Of a stretch of 64,000 bases of DNA, positions 51,764 through 61,730 are shown piece by piece. Made by a program: the position numbers and the translations under genes. How positions within the stretch are numbered: the stretch's first letter is position 1; every line of letters begins with the position of its first letter. This DNA is from Brachionus manjavacas. Lineage: Eukaryota; Rotifera; Eurotatoria; Ploima; Brachionidae. The notes beneath the pieces were generated by a model. That model saw nothing but the letters and a program-made list of their open reading frames with translations. It did not search any database and was not told the DNA's origin. Location: NCBI GenBank assembly GCA_019054805.1, contig JAHQIY010000009.1:2666001-2730000 (forward strand). The letters run 5' to 3'.

Positions 51764-52284
51764 GGCTTATTTAACCCAACAAATTTTTTCACGAGCTTTT
51801 TTTTGATTCTAAAAATGCTTTTTTTTTAAGATGCCGAAACTTCTATCTGATTAAGAGCCTTTTTTTTATTTTTAAAAATAAAAAATTTTCAAAAAATTAA
51901 CAAAAAAAATTATCAAGATAATTTTGTTTTATTTTATCATCATGAATGACTTTTCAGTCAGAATTTAATCAAAGAAATGTTTAATAAATTACTAATTTTA
52001 TCAAAAAATATTGTTTTTTTTAATGCATTAAAATCATTACATCAAATAATCATTACAACTTTAATTTCTTTGATTAAATTCTGACTGAAAAGTCATTCAC
52101 GATGATAAAATAAAATAAAACAAAATTATCTTGATAATTTTTTTTGTAAATTTTTCGAAAATCTTTTATTTTTTAAATTTAAAAAAAAGGCTCTTAATCA
52201 GATAGAAGTTTCGGCATCTTAAAAAAAAAGCATTTTTAGAAGCAAAAAAAAGCTCGTGAAAAAATTTGTTGGGTTAAATAAGCC
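51764..52284. mobile_element. 521-bp foldback with about 220-bp near-perfect arms
   Basis: The left arm (51764-51985) starts GGCTTATTTAACCCAACAAA and the right arm (about 52065-52284) ends in its exact complement, TTTGTTGGGTTAAATAAGCC. They match along nearly the whole length with few mismatches; about 80 bases form the loop. No coding frame. It lies between the LINE tail and the RP2 start codon (135 bp downstream), so it occupies the RP2 promoter region. Likely a foldback MITE; no target duplication was recognised. Confidence 0.9.
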
Positions 52285-52419
52285 AGATAAAATCCAAAAT
52301 GGTATAGCTCTAAATAAAAACCGGTTACTAAGGTGATTTTTATTATTTTGAAATTTATCTTAAAAATATTCATCGACTTAATTTTGGAGAATTTTCCTTA
52401 ATTTGAATTCTGAACAAAA

Positions 52420-53656
52420 ATGGGCTGTCTTTTCACCTCTCCGTACTCGCCATTGTATTATTTATTTCCACAAAACTCCAACCAGTCCAAAGAAGAGCAG
52501 CCTAAAGTGTACTCTTGGGACATTCGGGAAAAAGTCGACCCGAAAGACTACTCCATTGAAAATCAACAAAATGAAGTGTTCATCAAGCTGCCTGGGAGCA
52601 TAAATGGCATGCAGTTTATAATCCAAAACCTAGAGGTAAAATCTTTTATTAAGAAATTAAACAAAAAAGTTTTCAATTTTTAATAGAATTGTGTAGTCTA
52701 CTTATTTGATAATGTAGCTCAGGTCTCTATTGATGACTGCAAGAACTGTAAATTTTTCATCGGGCCATCCAAAGGTAGTGTTTTCATCCGCGACTGCTCT
52801 GATTGCTGTTTGGCAGCTGTGTGCCAGCAATTCCGAACCAGAGACTGCAGGAGAATAAACACATTTTTATCATGTGGTACCCAGCCAATTATAGAATCGT
52901 CCACCTACATGAAATTTGCCTGCTTGACCGTAAATTACGCTCAACTACCTGAACAGCTAAAAAACTCTAGAATTTCTGTGTTTAACAACAATTGGAATAA
53001 CATCCACGACTTTACCCCGGTGCCGGGAGAGCAAAATTTTTCATTTTTTAACCAAGTAAAATAATCAATTTAAGGTATATATTAATCATATTTTTTCCCA
53101 CAGAATACTGAATTGGTTGACTATGTGCCATTGCCAGACAAATTCACTTGCAACCAATTAAAGCTATTTTTCACAAAAGCACAAACTTTGATTCCACTAT
53201 CAGTTGGACCCATCAACAGGTCTAATAATGAGTCAGTGTTGGTCATTTTTTTTAGCTCTGACTCGACTGACAATGGTCTTGAAATGCAGGAGAGCCAAGC
53301 GAGTCGACTCATCAATGAAATCCGGGCCAACTACTCAGATATTCTATTAATACAGGCCAAAAGATATGAACTGAGCGAGCTTAGTGCAGAGAACATTTTT
53401 AAAACAAAGAGCTTTAATAGTTATTTAAAAAATGGTCCCATCATTGGTCTTGAGTTCAATGGCCACGGTTGTTCTCAGCGTTGTCAAGATTTAGTCAATT
53501 CGTTAAGTCTAAAACCAAGTAAATGTTTTATTAAAAAAAGATAATTTAAAATTTATTTATTTGTTAAAAAAAGGTTTTGTGAGTGAGCCTTCGCCGAGTT
53601 TGAGCCATCAAATCGATGCGTTTTACAATTTTGCTGACATGCAAATGTCGGTGTAA
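52420..53656 (+). CDS. RP2: RP2 (XRP2), ARL3 GTPase-activating protein, four exons
   Basis: Exons 52420-52635, 52687-53055, 53104-53518 and 53574-53656 total 1083 nt, i.e. 360 residues (human 350). It starts MGCLFTSP, giving Gly2 and Cys3 for dual myristoylation/palmitoylation as in human RP2. The TBCC domain follows: VYSWDIREKVDPKDYSIENQ, GSVFIRDCSDCCLAAVCQQF with the RTRDC segment that carries the arginine finger and the adjacent Gln, and TQPIIESSTYMKFACLT. After NNWNNIHDFTPVPGEQNF comes the NDP-kinase-like C-terminal domain with GPIIGLEFNGHGCSQRCQDL and the close DAFYNFADMQMSV. RP2 is a GAP for ARL3 in delivery of lipidated cargo to cilia. All junctions are GT..AG and in phase. The foldback element lies just upstream. 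Confidence 0.97.
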
Positions 53657-54960
53657 TGCACTTTTTAATTTTGATTTTTTTATTGTTGTTTAGATTTGTA
53701 ATTTTAAATAAAATTTTGAAAAAAAAGTTAAATGTAGTGTCATAAATTACAATGGTGCTATGATACAAAGAATTCACCATATTTTACGTAAAATATCTTA
53801 ATCTATAAGATGGAATTTGTTGTAAATTTCCGATGATTATTTTTAAATTCAGTTAAAAAAGTTTTCTCAAATTTTTCGAAAAAAATGAATTTCCATTTTT
53901 GTCAATTTTGGTCAAAAAGTCAATAAAATTTATTTTCTTTTAATTTTTAAAAAAAAAATTTAACAATATTCATGGAAATTCATTTTTTTCGAAAAATTTG
54001 GGAAAGTTTTTTTAACTGGATTTTACAACGATTATCGGAAATTTACGGTAGTTGAAGTTTATTTAAGTCTCTTGATCCATTATGTTGGAGAGAGTATCAT
54101 ATTTTCTAAAAAAAAATTTAAATACTGAATTCCTAAAAACTCTTTAAATGACATCTTTTTTAATGGTAATGTAAAAAATGTTGTGACTAGTTCTGCGTTG
54201 ATATTAAAAAAGAATGTATTGTTGAGTTATATTTTTCAATAAAATTTTTTTATTCTCGAAATTGGTAGACTTAGGAACAAAAATTGAAAAACTATTTTAA
54301 ATATTCGGTTAACAAGGTATCTTTATTTATAAAAATAAAAAAAATTTGAGTGATTTAATCAAAAATTTAACAGTGGAAAATTTTCAATATAAACACAGCT
54401 AAAATTAAAATCAATAATTGATATAAATTTATTTTTTAAGTGATGAAAATTTTCATTTCGCATTTACAAAAAGAAATTTAATTTATTAGTAATAAAAATA
54501 AAATCAAATAAATCAAAAATCTTTTTATTTTTGGAAGAAACATTTCGGAGCTGAAAATCTAACTTTGATATGTCATTTTTTAAAAAACTAATGTAAAATT
54601 TAAATTCTAAAGCCAAAAAAACATTAAACAATCAAAAATTAAAAATTCTGAATTTTTTTATTGCAACAGGGTCTGAAAGCTAAATAATTCAAAAAAATTC
54701 TCATTACCTACATATATCAAAAATTCGGCTTCAGGTGTCGTGTTTGTTAGATTTTTATTCTAAAAATAATTTTTTTTTAGTTCAATAAATGGACTGATTA
54801 TATGTGTTAAACAATAGAACTTTCTTTCTTAAAAATAAACTATTTTAATAAACAATATTATTATACTTTTTATTATAAAATATATTTTGTTTTAATAATA
54901 TTGTGTTAATTATATTATGTTGATCTTCTTTATCTTCTTTTAATTTTTCATACTTTTATA
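53657..54960. other. Intergenic AT-rich region with an inverted repeat
   Basis: No gene. 53820-53900 and 53965-54050 are inverted relatives (GTTGTAAATTTCCGATGATT... and its complement around AAAAATGAATTTCCAT), forming a foldback of about 230 bases. The rest is low-complexity. Confidence 0.45.
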
Positions 54961-55010
54961 CAGAGTTGTTTAAAAATCACAAGTCTCAAGTCAAGTCCAA
55001 GTCGGGACTT
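54961..55010 (+). repeat. MITE left terminus, CAGAGTTGTTTAAAAATC family
   Basis: CAGAGTTGTTTAAAAATCAC, then AAGTCTCAAGTCAAGTCCAA and GTCGGGACTT. Same end as at 5672 and 28362; the right partner is not evident. Confidence 0.55.
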
Positions 55011-55479
55011 TTTTTTATTTTTTTTTATTAAACACCACGATGATGATCTAAAAAAAAATAAAATAAAGTTAAGGTTTTTCTTTCTAAATAAATTAAAAAA
55101 AAAATAGAATGTTATCATGATTAAATCTGTATGGATTGACCCAAAGTATTCTTGTTGTTCAAGTCATGAACAAAATATAAATCAATTATTCTAGTATTTA
55201 TAATTTTAATAAATTTCAGTTGTTATTTTTGAGAAGTATTTTCCTTTGAATAGTTGAAAGATTAAATACTAGAATAACCGAAAAGTCTTTAAAATTAGTT
55301 TAAATTAATTATCATGAAAAATTGAATTTAATTAACTATTGTTTATACCTCTAGGAAACAAAGAGACATTTTCAAGTCAAAAAGAGAGAAAGGTCTCCAA
55401 GATCAAATAATGGACCTCTTAATAAGAATAAAAAAAAAATATTTTAATAATTAGGTTTAAGGTATTTATTATTTAAAGA
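55011..55479. other. AT-rich spacer
   Basis: No gene or repeat recognised. Words at 55190-55275 (ATTCTAGTATTTATAAT and the inverse TAAATACTAGAATAACCG) form a loose inverted pair. Confidence 0.3.
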
Positions 55480-55800
55480 ATATATTTTTCACAAACTCAA
55501 TCGGGATCTTTGACCACTCTTTGTGTAAACCTCTTTTAAATGCTCAATTGAGATTGTTTTAGTGTTTACCATTTTGACATCCATTTATGACCATAAGATT
55601 TCGATTGGGTTGAGATTTGGTGAACGGGCACACCATTGCAGAACCTCAATATTCTGCTCTTAAAGCAGTCGCTTGCTGAGTGAGCCGAAGCGCCATCTTG
55701 TTTACAAATCGAAGTGTCTTCCGACTCAACTAGGAGTTCAACAGATGCTAGAAGATTGTTTTCCAAGGTCTTGATCTAGACAAATTGATTAATTCGTCCT
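55480..55800 (-). pseudogene. Tc1/mariner-like transposase, C-terminal catalytic part
   Basis: Minus strand: SICKQDGASAHSA is the QDNAPxHxA motif (second catalytic position changed), followed after a frameshift by WCARSPNLNPIEILWS, the RSPDLNPIExLW motif. Then come EHLKEVYTKSGQRSR and a stop. Both motifs are diagnostic of Tc1-family DDE transposases. The copy is frameshifted and cut at both ends. It may be a relative of the N-terminal remnant at 35.1-35.7 kb but shares no overlap with it. Confidence 0.82.
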
Positions 55801-55904
55801 GTATTCATGTTTTATATACCATTTCATAGTCTAAAGCTCTTTTAGTTTAAGTCAAATCTGGAATGATTTAAACAGATTTAAGATTACTTGAATCTCTCAA
55901 CTTT

Positions 55905-56103
55905 TTGACTGCTAGGTGTACTGGATTTCTATTTGAATCTTCTTTGAATTCTACTAAAATTGGGCCAGGTTTACTTAAGTCTTATGATCTTAATCGTTTC
56001 GAATATGTTGGCTTGACATCACGAGGTTTCTGTCCTCGCCTAGCTCGCCTTAGGACACCTGCTTTACTATTTGACAGATTTACCGCCACGAACAATTTTA
56101 AAG
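55905..56103 (+). other. Open segment of higher G+C, unidentified
   Basis: About 65 codons of normal composition (CTGFLFESSLNSTKIGPGLL, then SRGFCPRLARLRTPALLFDR) run up to the start of a LINE fragment. It lacks an ATG and a recognisable family. It might be another mobile-element piece. Confidence 0.3.
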
Positions 56104-57505
56104 CAATGACGGATGACAAGCTTCATCCGTCATTGCTTTAAAATTGTTCAGAAGCCTTTAGTGTTCCTCTTACAATGATTTTCAGAGTATCTTTATTCAG
56201 TAGTCACCTTCCAATACAATTCAGATCAGCAAATATTACTCCATTGTTTAAAAAAGGTGATAAATCAATGCCGAGCAATTATCGCCCTGTGTCTTTAGCT
56301 TCTGTTCCGTGAAAATTATGGAAAGGATAAAAAGAACCACAATCGAAGTTTATCTTTATAAGAATAATATATATAAAGAACAGCATGGATTTGCCAAAAA
56401 TAGGCATTTATAAATAATCTTCTGGAAACTCTAGATTTCATTTCAATCAAAAATACTCCTGTAGATGTGATTTTGCTAGATTTTGCGAAAGCATTTGATA
56501 CTGTTCCGCAAAGACGACTTTTAGCTAAATTGAAATTGAACGGCTTTGATGGTCTGACACTAAAAAGGATAGAAGCTTTCTTGAAAAATAGAAGACAACG
56601 AGTTGTTCAAGGTGAAATTTTGTCGGATTGGGTTGAGATTTTTAGCGGTGTACCACTATAGTTAGTTTTGTAAATCTATGATCTACCAAAATGATTAGAG
56701 AATGTTGTCAAAATGTATGCAGATGATACTAAAATATTCTCGCAAACGGTATCAGAAATAAGCGCAATGAAACTTCAATCAGATTTAGATTTAATTTTCA
56801 AGTGGACTCAAGATTGGCTTCTTCTCTTCAACACATCAAAATCTGTGATAATGCATTACGGTCATAAAAACAAAAAATTATCTTATTTTACTAATGGTAA
56901 GCAGTTATAAACGTCAGAAACCGAAAGAGATCTCGGAGTTATTTTTAATACAAATAAAGTTTTTTAGATCTCTTTATTTAAATTTAAATTTTTTGGAATT
57001 TTCGGTGCCTGTATGGCCTTGAGTCTGACTGGGAGAATGTTGAAAGAATTCGACACATAGCTACGAGATTTGTATCTTCAATTAGAAACAAATCGTATGA
57101 AAGCAGATTGAAGGCTTTGAACATTCCAAATCTGGTGGAAAGAAGAAAAAGAGGTGATCTTATTCAATTGTACAAGTTCATGCATGGAGTAGACTTGGTT
57201 GAAAAAAACAACAATTTTAATGTCACCACAATCCAAGGAAGAGGTCACTGCTTCAAATATCACAAAGAAATTTCGAGGCTCCAACATAAAGATAACTTTT
57301 TTTTCAACAGAACCCCTAAAATATGGAACTTGCTGCCAAATCAATTAGTTGAAGCCCCCAATGTTAACAGCTTTAAAAGAGGCATTGATTGCTGGATGAG
57401 CAGTAATCCACCACATTAGCTGTCTTAGTGTGTCTTGTCAGCACACTCGCTGGCTAGCCAGCTACAGTCAAAACTACTACTACTACTACTACTACTAATA
57501 GATAA
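56104..57505 (+). mobile_element. Decayed copy of the CTA-tailed LINE (ORF2 3' half)
   Basis: Begins at GATGACAAGCTTCATCCG, inside the pre-RT region, and follows 50200-51720 with many substitutions, stops and deletions. Surviving blocks are VILLDFAKAFDTVPQRRLLA, MYADDTKIFSQTVSEISAMK and, after a deletion of the thumb, ALNIPNLVERRKRGDLIQLY to TPKIWNLLPNQLVEAPNVNS. It ends with GCTGGCTAGCCAGC and (CTA)n at 57445-57500. The C-terminal 103 codons are intact, in fact better preserved than in the 48-kb copy at the FNRTPKIWN segment. Confidence 0.88.
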
Positions 57506-57639
57506 AAAATATATTTTATTTTATATTTTTTTTAAATTCAAATTTTTATTTAACTTTAGTTAGTTTAATTTACTGTCCCATCGGATTAAAAAGTTAAAGA
57601 ACATGTTATTTTTTATAAAATCCCAAGGGATTTTAAAAA

Positions 57640-57955
57640 TATAAAACATTCACTTCCGTACATCAGTGTTGCTATTACTACACTGTTGTATAGTTTAAGT
57701 TTTGTTTCCTTACTGTAGCTGGTTGGCTTCCATACTGGTTTGAGTCTTGCGAAGGCACTCTTTGCTTTACCAAGTCTATTCTCAATGTCTACTGATTGTG
57801 CTACCTAGGTATGTGAATTCATTTACACATTTATTTCGAGCCCGGTTGGTTTAGCATCGTTCGCCAAACTTTGCGTCTCAAAAGCATAGGTGCTTCTGTA
57901 TTAGATATTAGCACCAGATCATCCGCAAAGTCTAAGTCTTCAAGTTAATAAAAAA
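57640..57955 (-). pseudogene. RTE-like LINE reverse-transcriptase fragment
   Basis: Minus strand, in shifting frames: LDFADDLVLIS (catalytic FADD), FTYLGSTI-like, RLGKAKSAFARLKPVWKPTS, then YSKETKLKLYNSVVIATLMY. It overlaps the beginning of the copy at 44420 (AFARLKPAWKSTSYSKETKL), so both derive from the same RTE-like family and together cover part of RT and the C-terminus. Non-functional. Confidence 0.82.
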
Positions 57956-58141
57956 AATCATATAGATCATTCAAATTTTTTATTGTTTTTGAAGATAAAT
58001 TTTTTAAATTTTAAATGCACTTTAAAAAATGATATAAAACAAAATGATATTGGTATAATTAGAATAAATGTATTATTTTAAATTATTCAATTAAGCTAAT
58101 TGAGATGAACAAAAAGAGTGATTTTTCTACTCCAATGAGCT

Positions 58142-59503
58142 TTACAAAACCATTTTACAAAAATCATTAGTTTGCTTGGTTCGCTTTTTGAGCTTTAATA
58201 AAAGTGGGTAGTGAATATCCTCATCATACTCGGAATTATCTTCTTTTTCGATCAAATGCTTTTCCCACACCTCTAGATCATAATCATTTACAATCATGCA
58301 TTCGAACTTAATTTTTGCCATATCGACAAATTTGTGAAATGAATTTTGGCGATTTGGTGCAAAAATCAGACAAGTTCTAAAAAAAATGTGAAAAAATTGC
58401 TATCAGACACTAAACAAGCCACTAACCCATCGTTTTTGAGCAACTTGTAAATCGTTCCGCAAAGATCTTCTCTAAACTCGTCAAAAAAAAGACTTTAAGG
58501 AAAAAAATAAGAAAACTTTAATTTATTTAAAGATAAATTTACCAATCGGCACATAAAATGTAATCAAATCTTTCCTCCAAATCACCGTAGTTTACACTTT
58601 TATTCCACTGCAGCAAGCAGCACTCTACACTACACTCGAACTCATTTCTGTCACATATTTTTTCCAAGTCTAATAAAATTATGGAACAAAATTTTAAATT
58701 CTTTTTTTATTTACTTTCAAAACTGGTCTCATTTCCATCTGTCAGAAAGACTTCTTTTGGCTGACTATATTTACCAATCTAAAAAATAAATTTAATTAAA
58801 TTACCTCTCACTGTTGATTAATTACCATTAGACCAGCAAGACATGTCATACCACCACCAAGTTCACATACACTTTTGTTACTTTTTTTAAAAATTTTTGT
58901 TTGTTAAATTTTTAATTTTTTTTTATTAATTAAAATTACTCAAAAATTGTGCTATTTTTGGCACAAAACAAAGCCATTATTTCCTCAGAAGGCCACAAAC
59001 CTTTTGGGAAAAAATAGAGATCAAATTTTGTGCATTTTTGTTGAATAAAATTTTACAAAATTTTTTTTATTCTTACAAATATTTCCGGTATTGTTAAATC
59101 CGGTTAGGTCATTTAGATTAACTGATGAATTGTAAAACCTGACATTGAGTGAAAGTCTCGGATCGATGGACGGAATGGCCACTGAGTACCATTCGTAATT
59201 TTTCTTATTCTTGATGACCAGATCGTCATCCTCCTCGCACCGGTCTGTCTTTAGTCTTGATGAGTTGTACGCCTCTTTGACACACTTGATGAAGCCGAAT
59301 GAGTTGAAGCGTCGGATGGAATGCCTAGAGTCAGAAAACGCTGAGTCTTTATTCAAAATAGCTTTTTTTAATAATTTCCACCTGTCTATGCCAGGCGACT
59401 GCTTGTTCTGCTGGCCGTGGCCGTTCAACGATGCCTTGGCGCTCTTTCCCAAATGTCGGGTCAACTGGGCCGTGTTCGAGCTCTTTTGGCGACTTCGATC
59501 CAT
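58142..59503 (-). CDS. CAMKMT: CAMKMT, calmodulin-lysine N-methyltransferase, seven exons
   Basis: Exons 59077-59503, 58940-59000, 58826-58880, 58715-58778, 58543-58669, 58427-58492 and 58142-58376 total 1035 nt, i.e. 344 residues (human 323). All junctions are GT..AG and keep phase. The order of motifs matches CAMKMT: HSIRRFNSFGFIKCVKEAYN, LTGFNNTGNI joined to LWPSEEIMALFCAKN, then CELGGGMTCLAGLM (SAM-binding motif I), VFLTDGNE (motif II acidic), ILCADCLFFDEFRED (post-motif II) and TCLIFAPNRQNSF...HYPLLLKLKK at the end. It is a class I methyltransferase that trimethylates a calmodulin lysine. The start chosen is the Met of MDRSRQKSSNTAQ at 59503; an in-frame Met 17 codons upstream lies in hydrophobic AT-rich sequence and is unlikely. 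Confidence 0.96.
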
Positions 59504-60954
59504 ATCTATTAGTAAGAAAACAATTTTCAAAAATGATCCAGTTGCTATGAACAAAACTTGGTAACTGAATATTTTTTTCTAAATAAATACATTTGAAAAT
59601 GTTAGTTTAAAAAATTTAAATTATTCATAATTAAAAACAATTAATCGAAAATATTTTTTTATTTTCCCATTAACAATTTTTTTCAAGCGACTATCTCTTA
59701 GAAAAGTTTGTTGAAATTTTTTAAAATTTTAACAAACAAATTCAAACTAATCGAAAAAATAATTCATTAAAAATCTCATTTAAGCACTAGAATAAGTTTA
59801 AAATATTCTATTATAATATATTCTTAGATATCAGCTTGTTTATGCTTGCCTCAATATTTTTCTCATGGCATATACTTAATTTTATTGATCCAATTCCTCT
59901 TTATAAATGCACATTAATAATAAAAATACTCTTTTGTCTATTGAAAACAAATATCACGTCAATTTGAAGGACATGAAAAAATTTTGCTATTTTTTACTAA
60001 TGAAGCCTATAAAGGTAAATTTGAGAACAAGATTTGAAAATTATAGAAAAATATTTTAAGATTGCTTACGCGGAAAAAATTAAGAGTTTTCATAATTTTA
60101 TTAAATTTTTGATTTTTTCCAATGCAGCTTTAATTCCAGAAGCTACCAGGCCTGGAAAAGATATTTACTTTTAGAATTATTTTTAGTCTACTTAATTATC
60201 GAAATTTTACTAATAAATTTCTATGTGTATTTCCGAATCTAACAATGTTAAAGTTTTATAAAGAGCTCTAATTAATTCAGGATGCCTCAATGATCAACTA
60301 TTCTTCATTCAATCGAAAATCTTTGGTGCACTGAGTCTATAATTTTGAAACTATTCTCTTATGATTATCAAGTTTAGAGCCATTAGCTTCTAGACAAGCT
60401 TTTTTTACTCTAAATTTAACAAAATTATAAATTAAAATTCAGTTAAATAAACAAAAATTATTTTATTTTCAAATCCAAAAAATTAAAAAACCTGAATTAA
60501 AGTAGAATGAATAAAAAAAGTTAATGACTTTTTTTAATAAAAATAAACCAAAAATTTGATTATGAGCTAATTATTTAAAAATTAAATTAGCAATTATTTA
60601 AATTTTAATTTGACAAATTTAATTTATTATAACTAATTAATAAATCAACAGATTGAAAAAAAATATTTTAAAAACTTTTTTTCTTAATAAATGGAATATC
60701 AATTGGGCTATTATAGAAATGGAATTAGCCGAATGATTAGTCTTGAATAGCAAACTATTATTTTTGAATTATTGTAGTAAAATATTAAGTCGTCATAAAA
60801 AAAAAATGATTATCATATATTGTAAGATGGGGATATTATTTTAGGTGTAAATCGGGTGACAACTTTTGATAAGTGTTTTTTTTTTCCTCATTAACATTAG
60901 ATGTCTTAAATTTTTTTTAAATAATTATAAAATAGAGAGGACGTAGAAAAAATA
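59504..60954. other. Intergenic AT-rich region
   Basis: 1.4 kb upstream of CAMKMT without an open frame of protein-like composition or a recognised repeat. Confidence 0.35.
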
Positions 60955-61100
60955 GGGTTAATAGGGTTTCACCCCTTATTATATTTCCGAAAATTCACCC
61001 CATTTACGCCAAAAATAACTCATTTAACCGTTTTGCACCGATTTTAACCCGTTTGCCCCAAATATCGTATTAATTTTGTTAAATTTGGGATTTAAGTAAA
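60955..61100. repeat. Inverse copy of the 21830-21975 repeat
   Basis: Includes GGGTTTCACCCCTTATTATA, CCCCATTTACGCCAAAAATA and GCCCCAAATATCGTATTAAT. The whole 145 bases correspond to the earlier copy in reverse orientation, and the similarity extends a little beyond on the AT-rich side. Confidence 0.75.
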
Positions 61101-61228
61101 TTTTATTTTTTGAGAAATTATTCCCTGAATTTTTAATTTAAAATATTTATAATTGAAATAAAACTCTCAAGTAAATCTTGAATGAGTTTAATTTTAATTT
61201 AGAAATTAAATTAAAAACTTTTAAAAAA

Positions 61229-61274
61229 TTTATTTATTTATTTGTTTATCTGTACCGAGCTAATGCTCCTTCAG
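61229..61274 (-). repeat. LINE 3' tail
   Basis: On the minus strand CTGAAGGAGCATTAGCTCGG, then TACAGATAAACAAATAAATA, the least degenerate copy of the tail in the window. No coding LINE sequence is attached. Confidence 0.65.
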
Positions 61275-61499
61275 AAAAAAACTTAAATAATTCATTTAGA
61301 TTTTTAAATTTATAGTGAATAGTTGAAAAACTGGGTAAAGTCAGTTAGGTGAACCATAGTTGTTAATGTTTTTGTTTGTTTTTAAATTAAAATGATCTAT
61401 CAAAATTTAAATTTCAGTTTCGTTTATTCAAAAGTTATTTTTAAAGGTTTGTAAAAATTAATTATAAAGAAGTTAAATTAATTATTAAAAAACTTAAAT

Positions 61500-61730
61500 T
61501 TTCGGGGCAACCGGGTTATTTTCTGGGGCAATCGGGTGAAAATCCGGCTAAACGGGTTAATATCCGGGGCAATACTCCTTAAAAATGATCAAATTCTTGA
61601 GGCAAATTAAGTGATCAGATTTCGAATTTTCTCACCTAAGTTTTCTTAGATTTAAATTATTTTAAAGACAGGTCACCCGGTTAGGCCATTTTACAATAAA
61701 AATTAAACAGGGTCCGGGGCTGAGCCCTGG
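61500..61730. repeat. Island of GGGGCAA/CCGGGT words
   Basis: Imperfect tandem words: CGGGGCAACCGGGTTATTTT, TGGGGCAATCGGGTGAAAAT, CCGGCTAAACGGGTTAATAT, CCGGGGCAATACTCC, with a period of about 20 bases over four units, followed by further GGTCACCCGGTTAGG. Related to the islands at 21.9, 27.1 and 61.0 kb. Confidence 0.55.

Noticed and set aside
55905-56141. A 78-codon plus-strand gene
   Set aside because: Its 3' part is the start of the LINE copy at 56104 and its start is not an ATG; the remaining segment is reported only as unidentified open sequence.
59504-59554. Starting CAMKMT at the upstream in-frame Met
   Set aside because: The extra 17 residues are hydrophobic and lie over a TTTTCTTACTAATAG-like intron end; the Met of MDRSRQKSS fits the cytosolic/nuclear enzyme.
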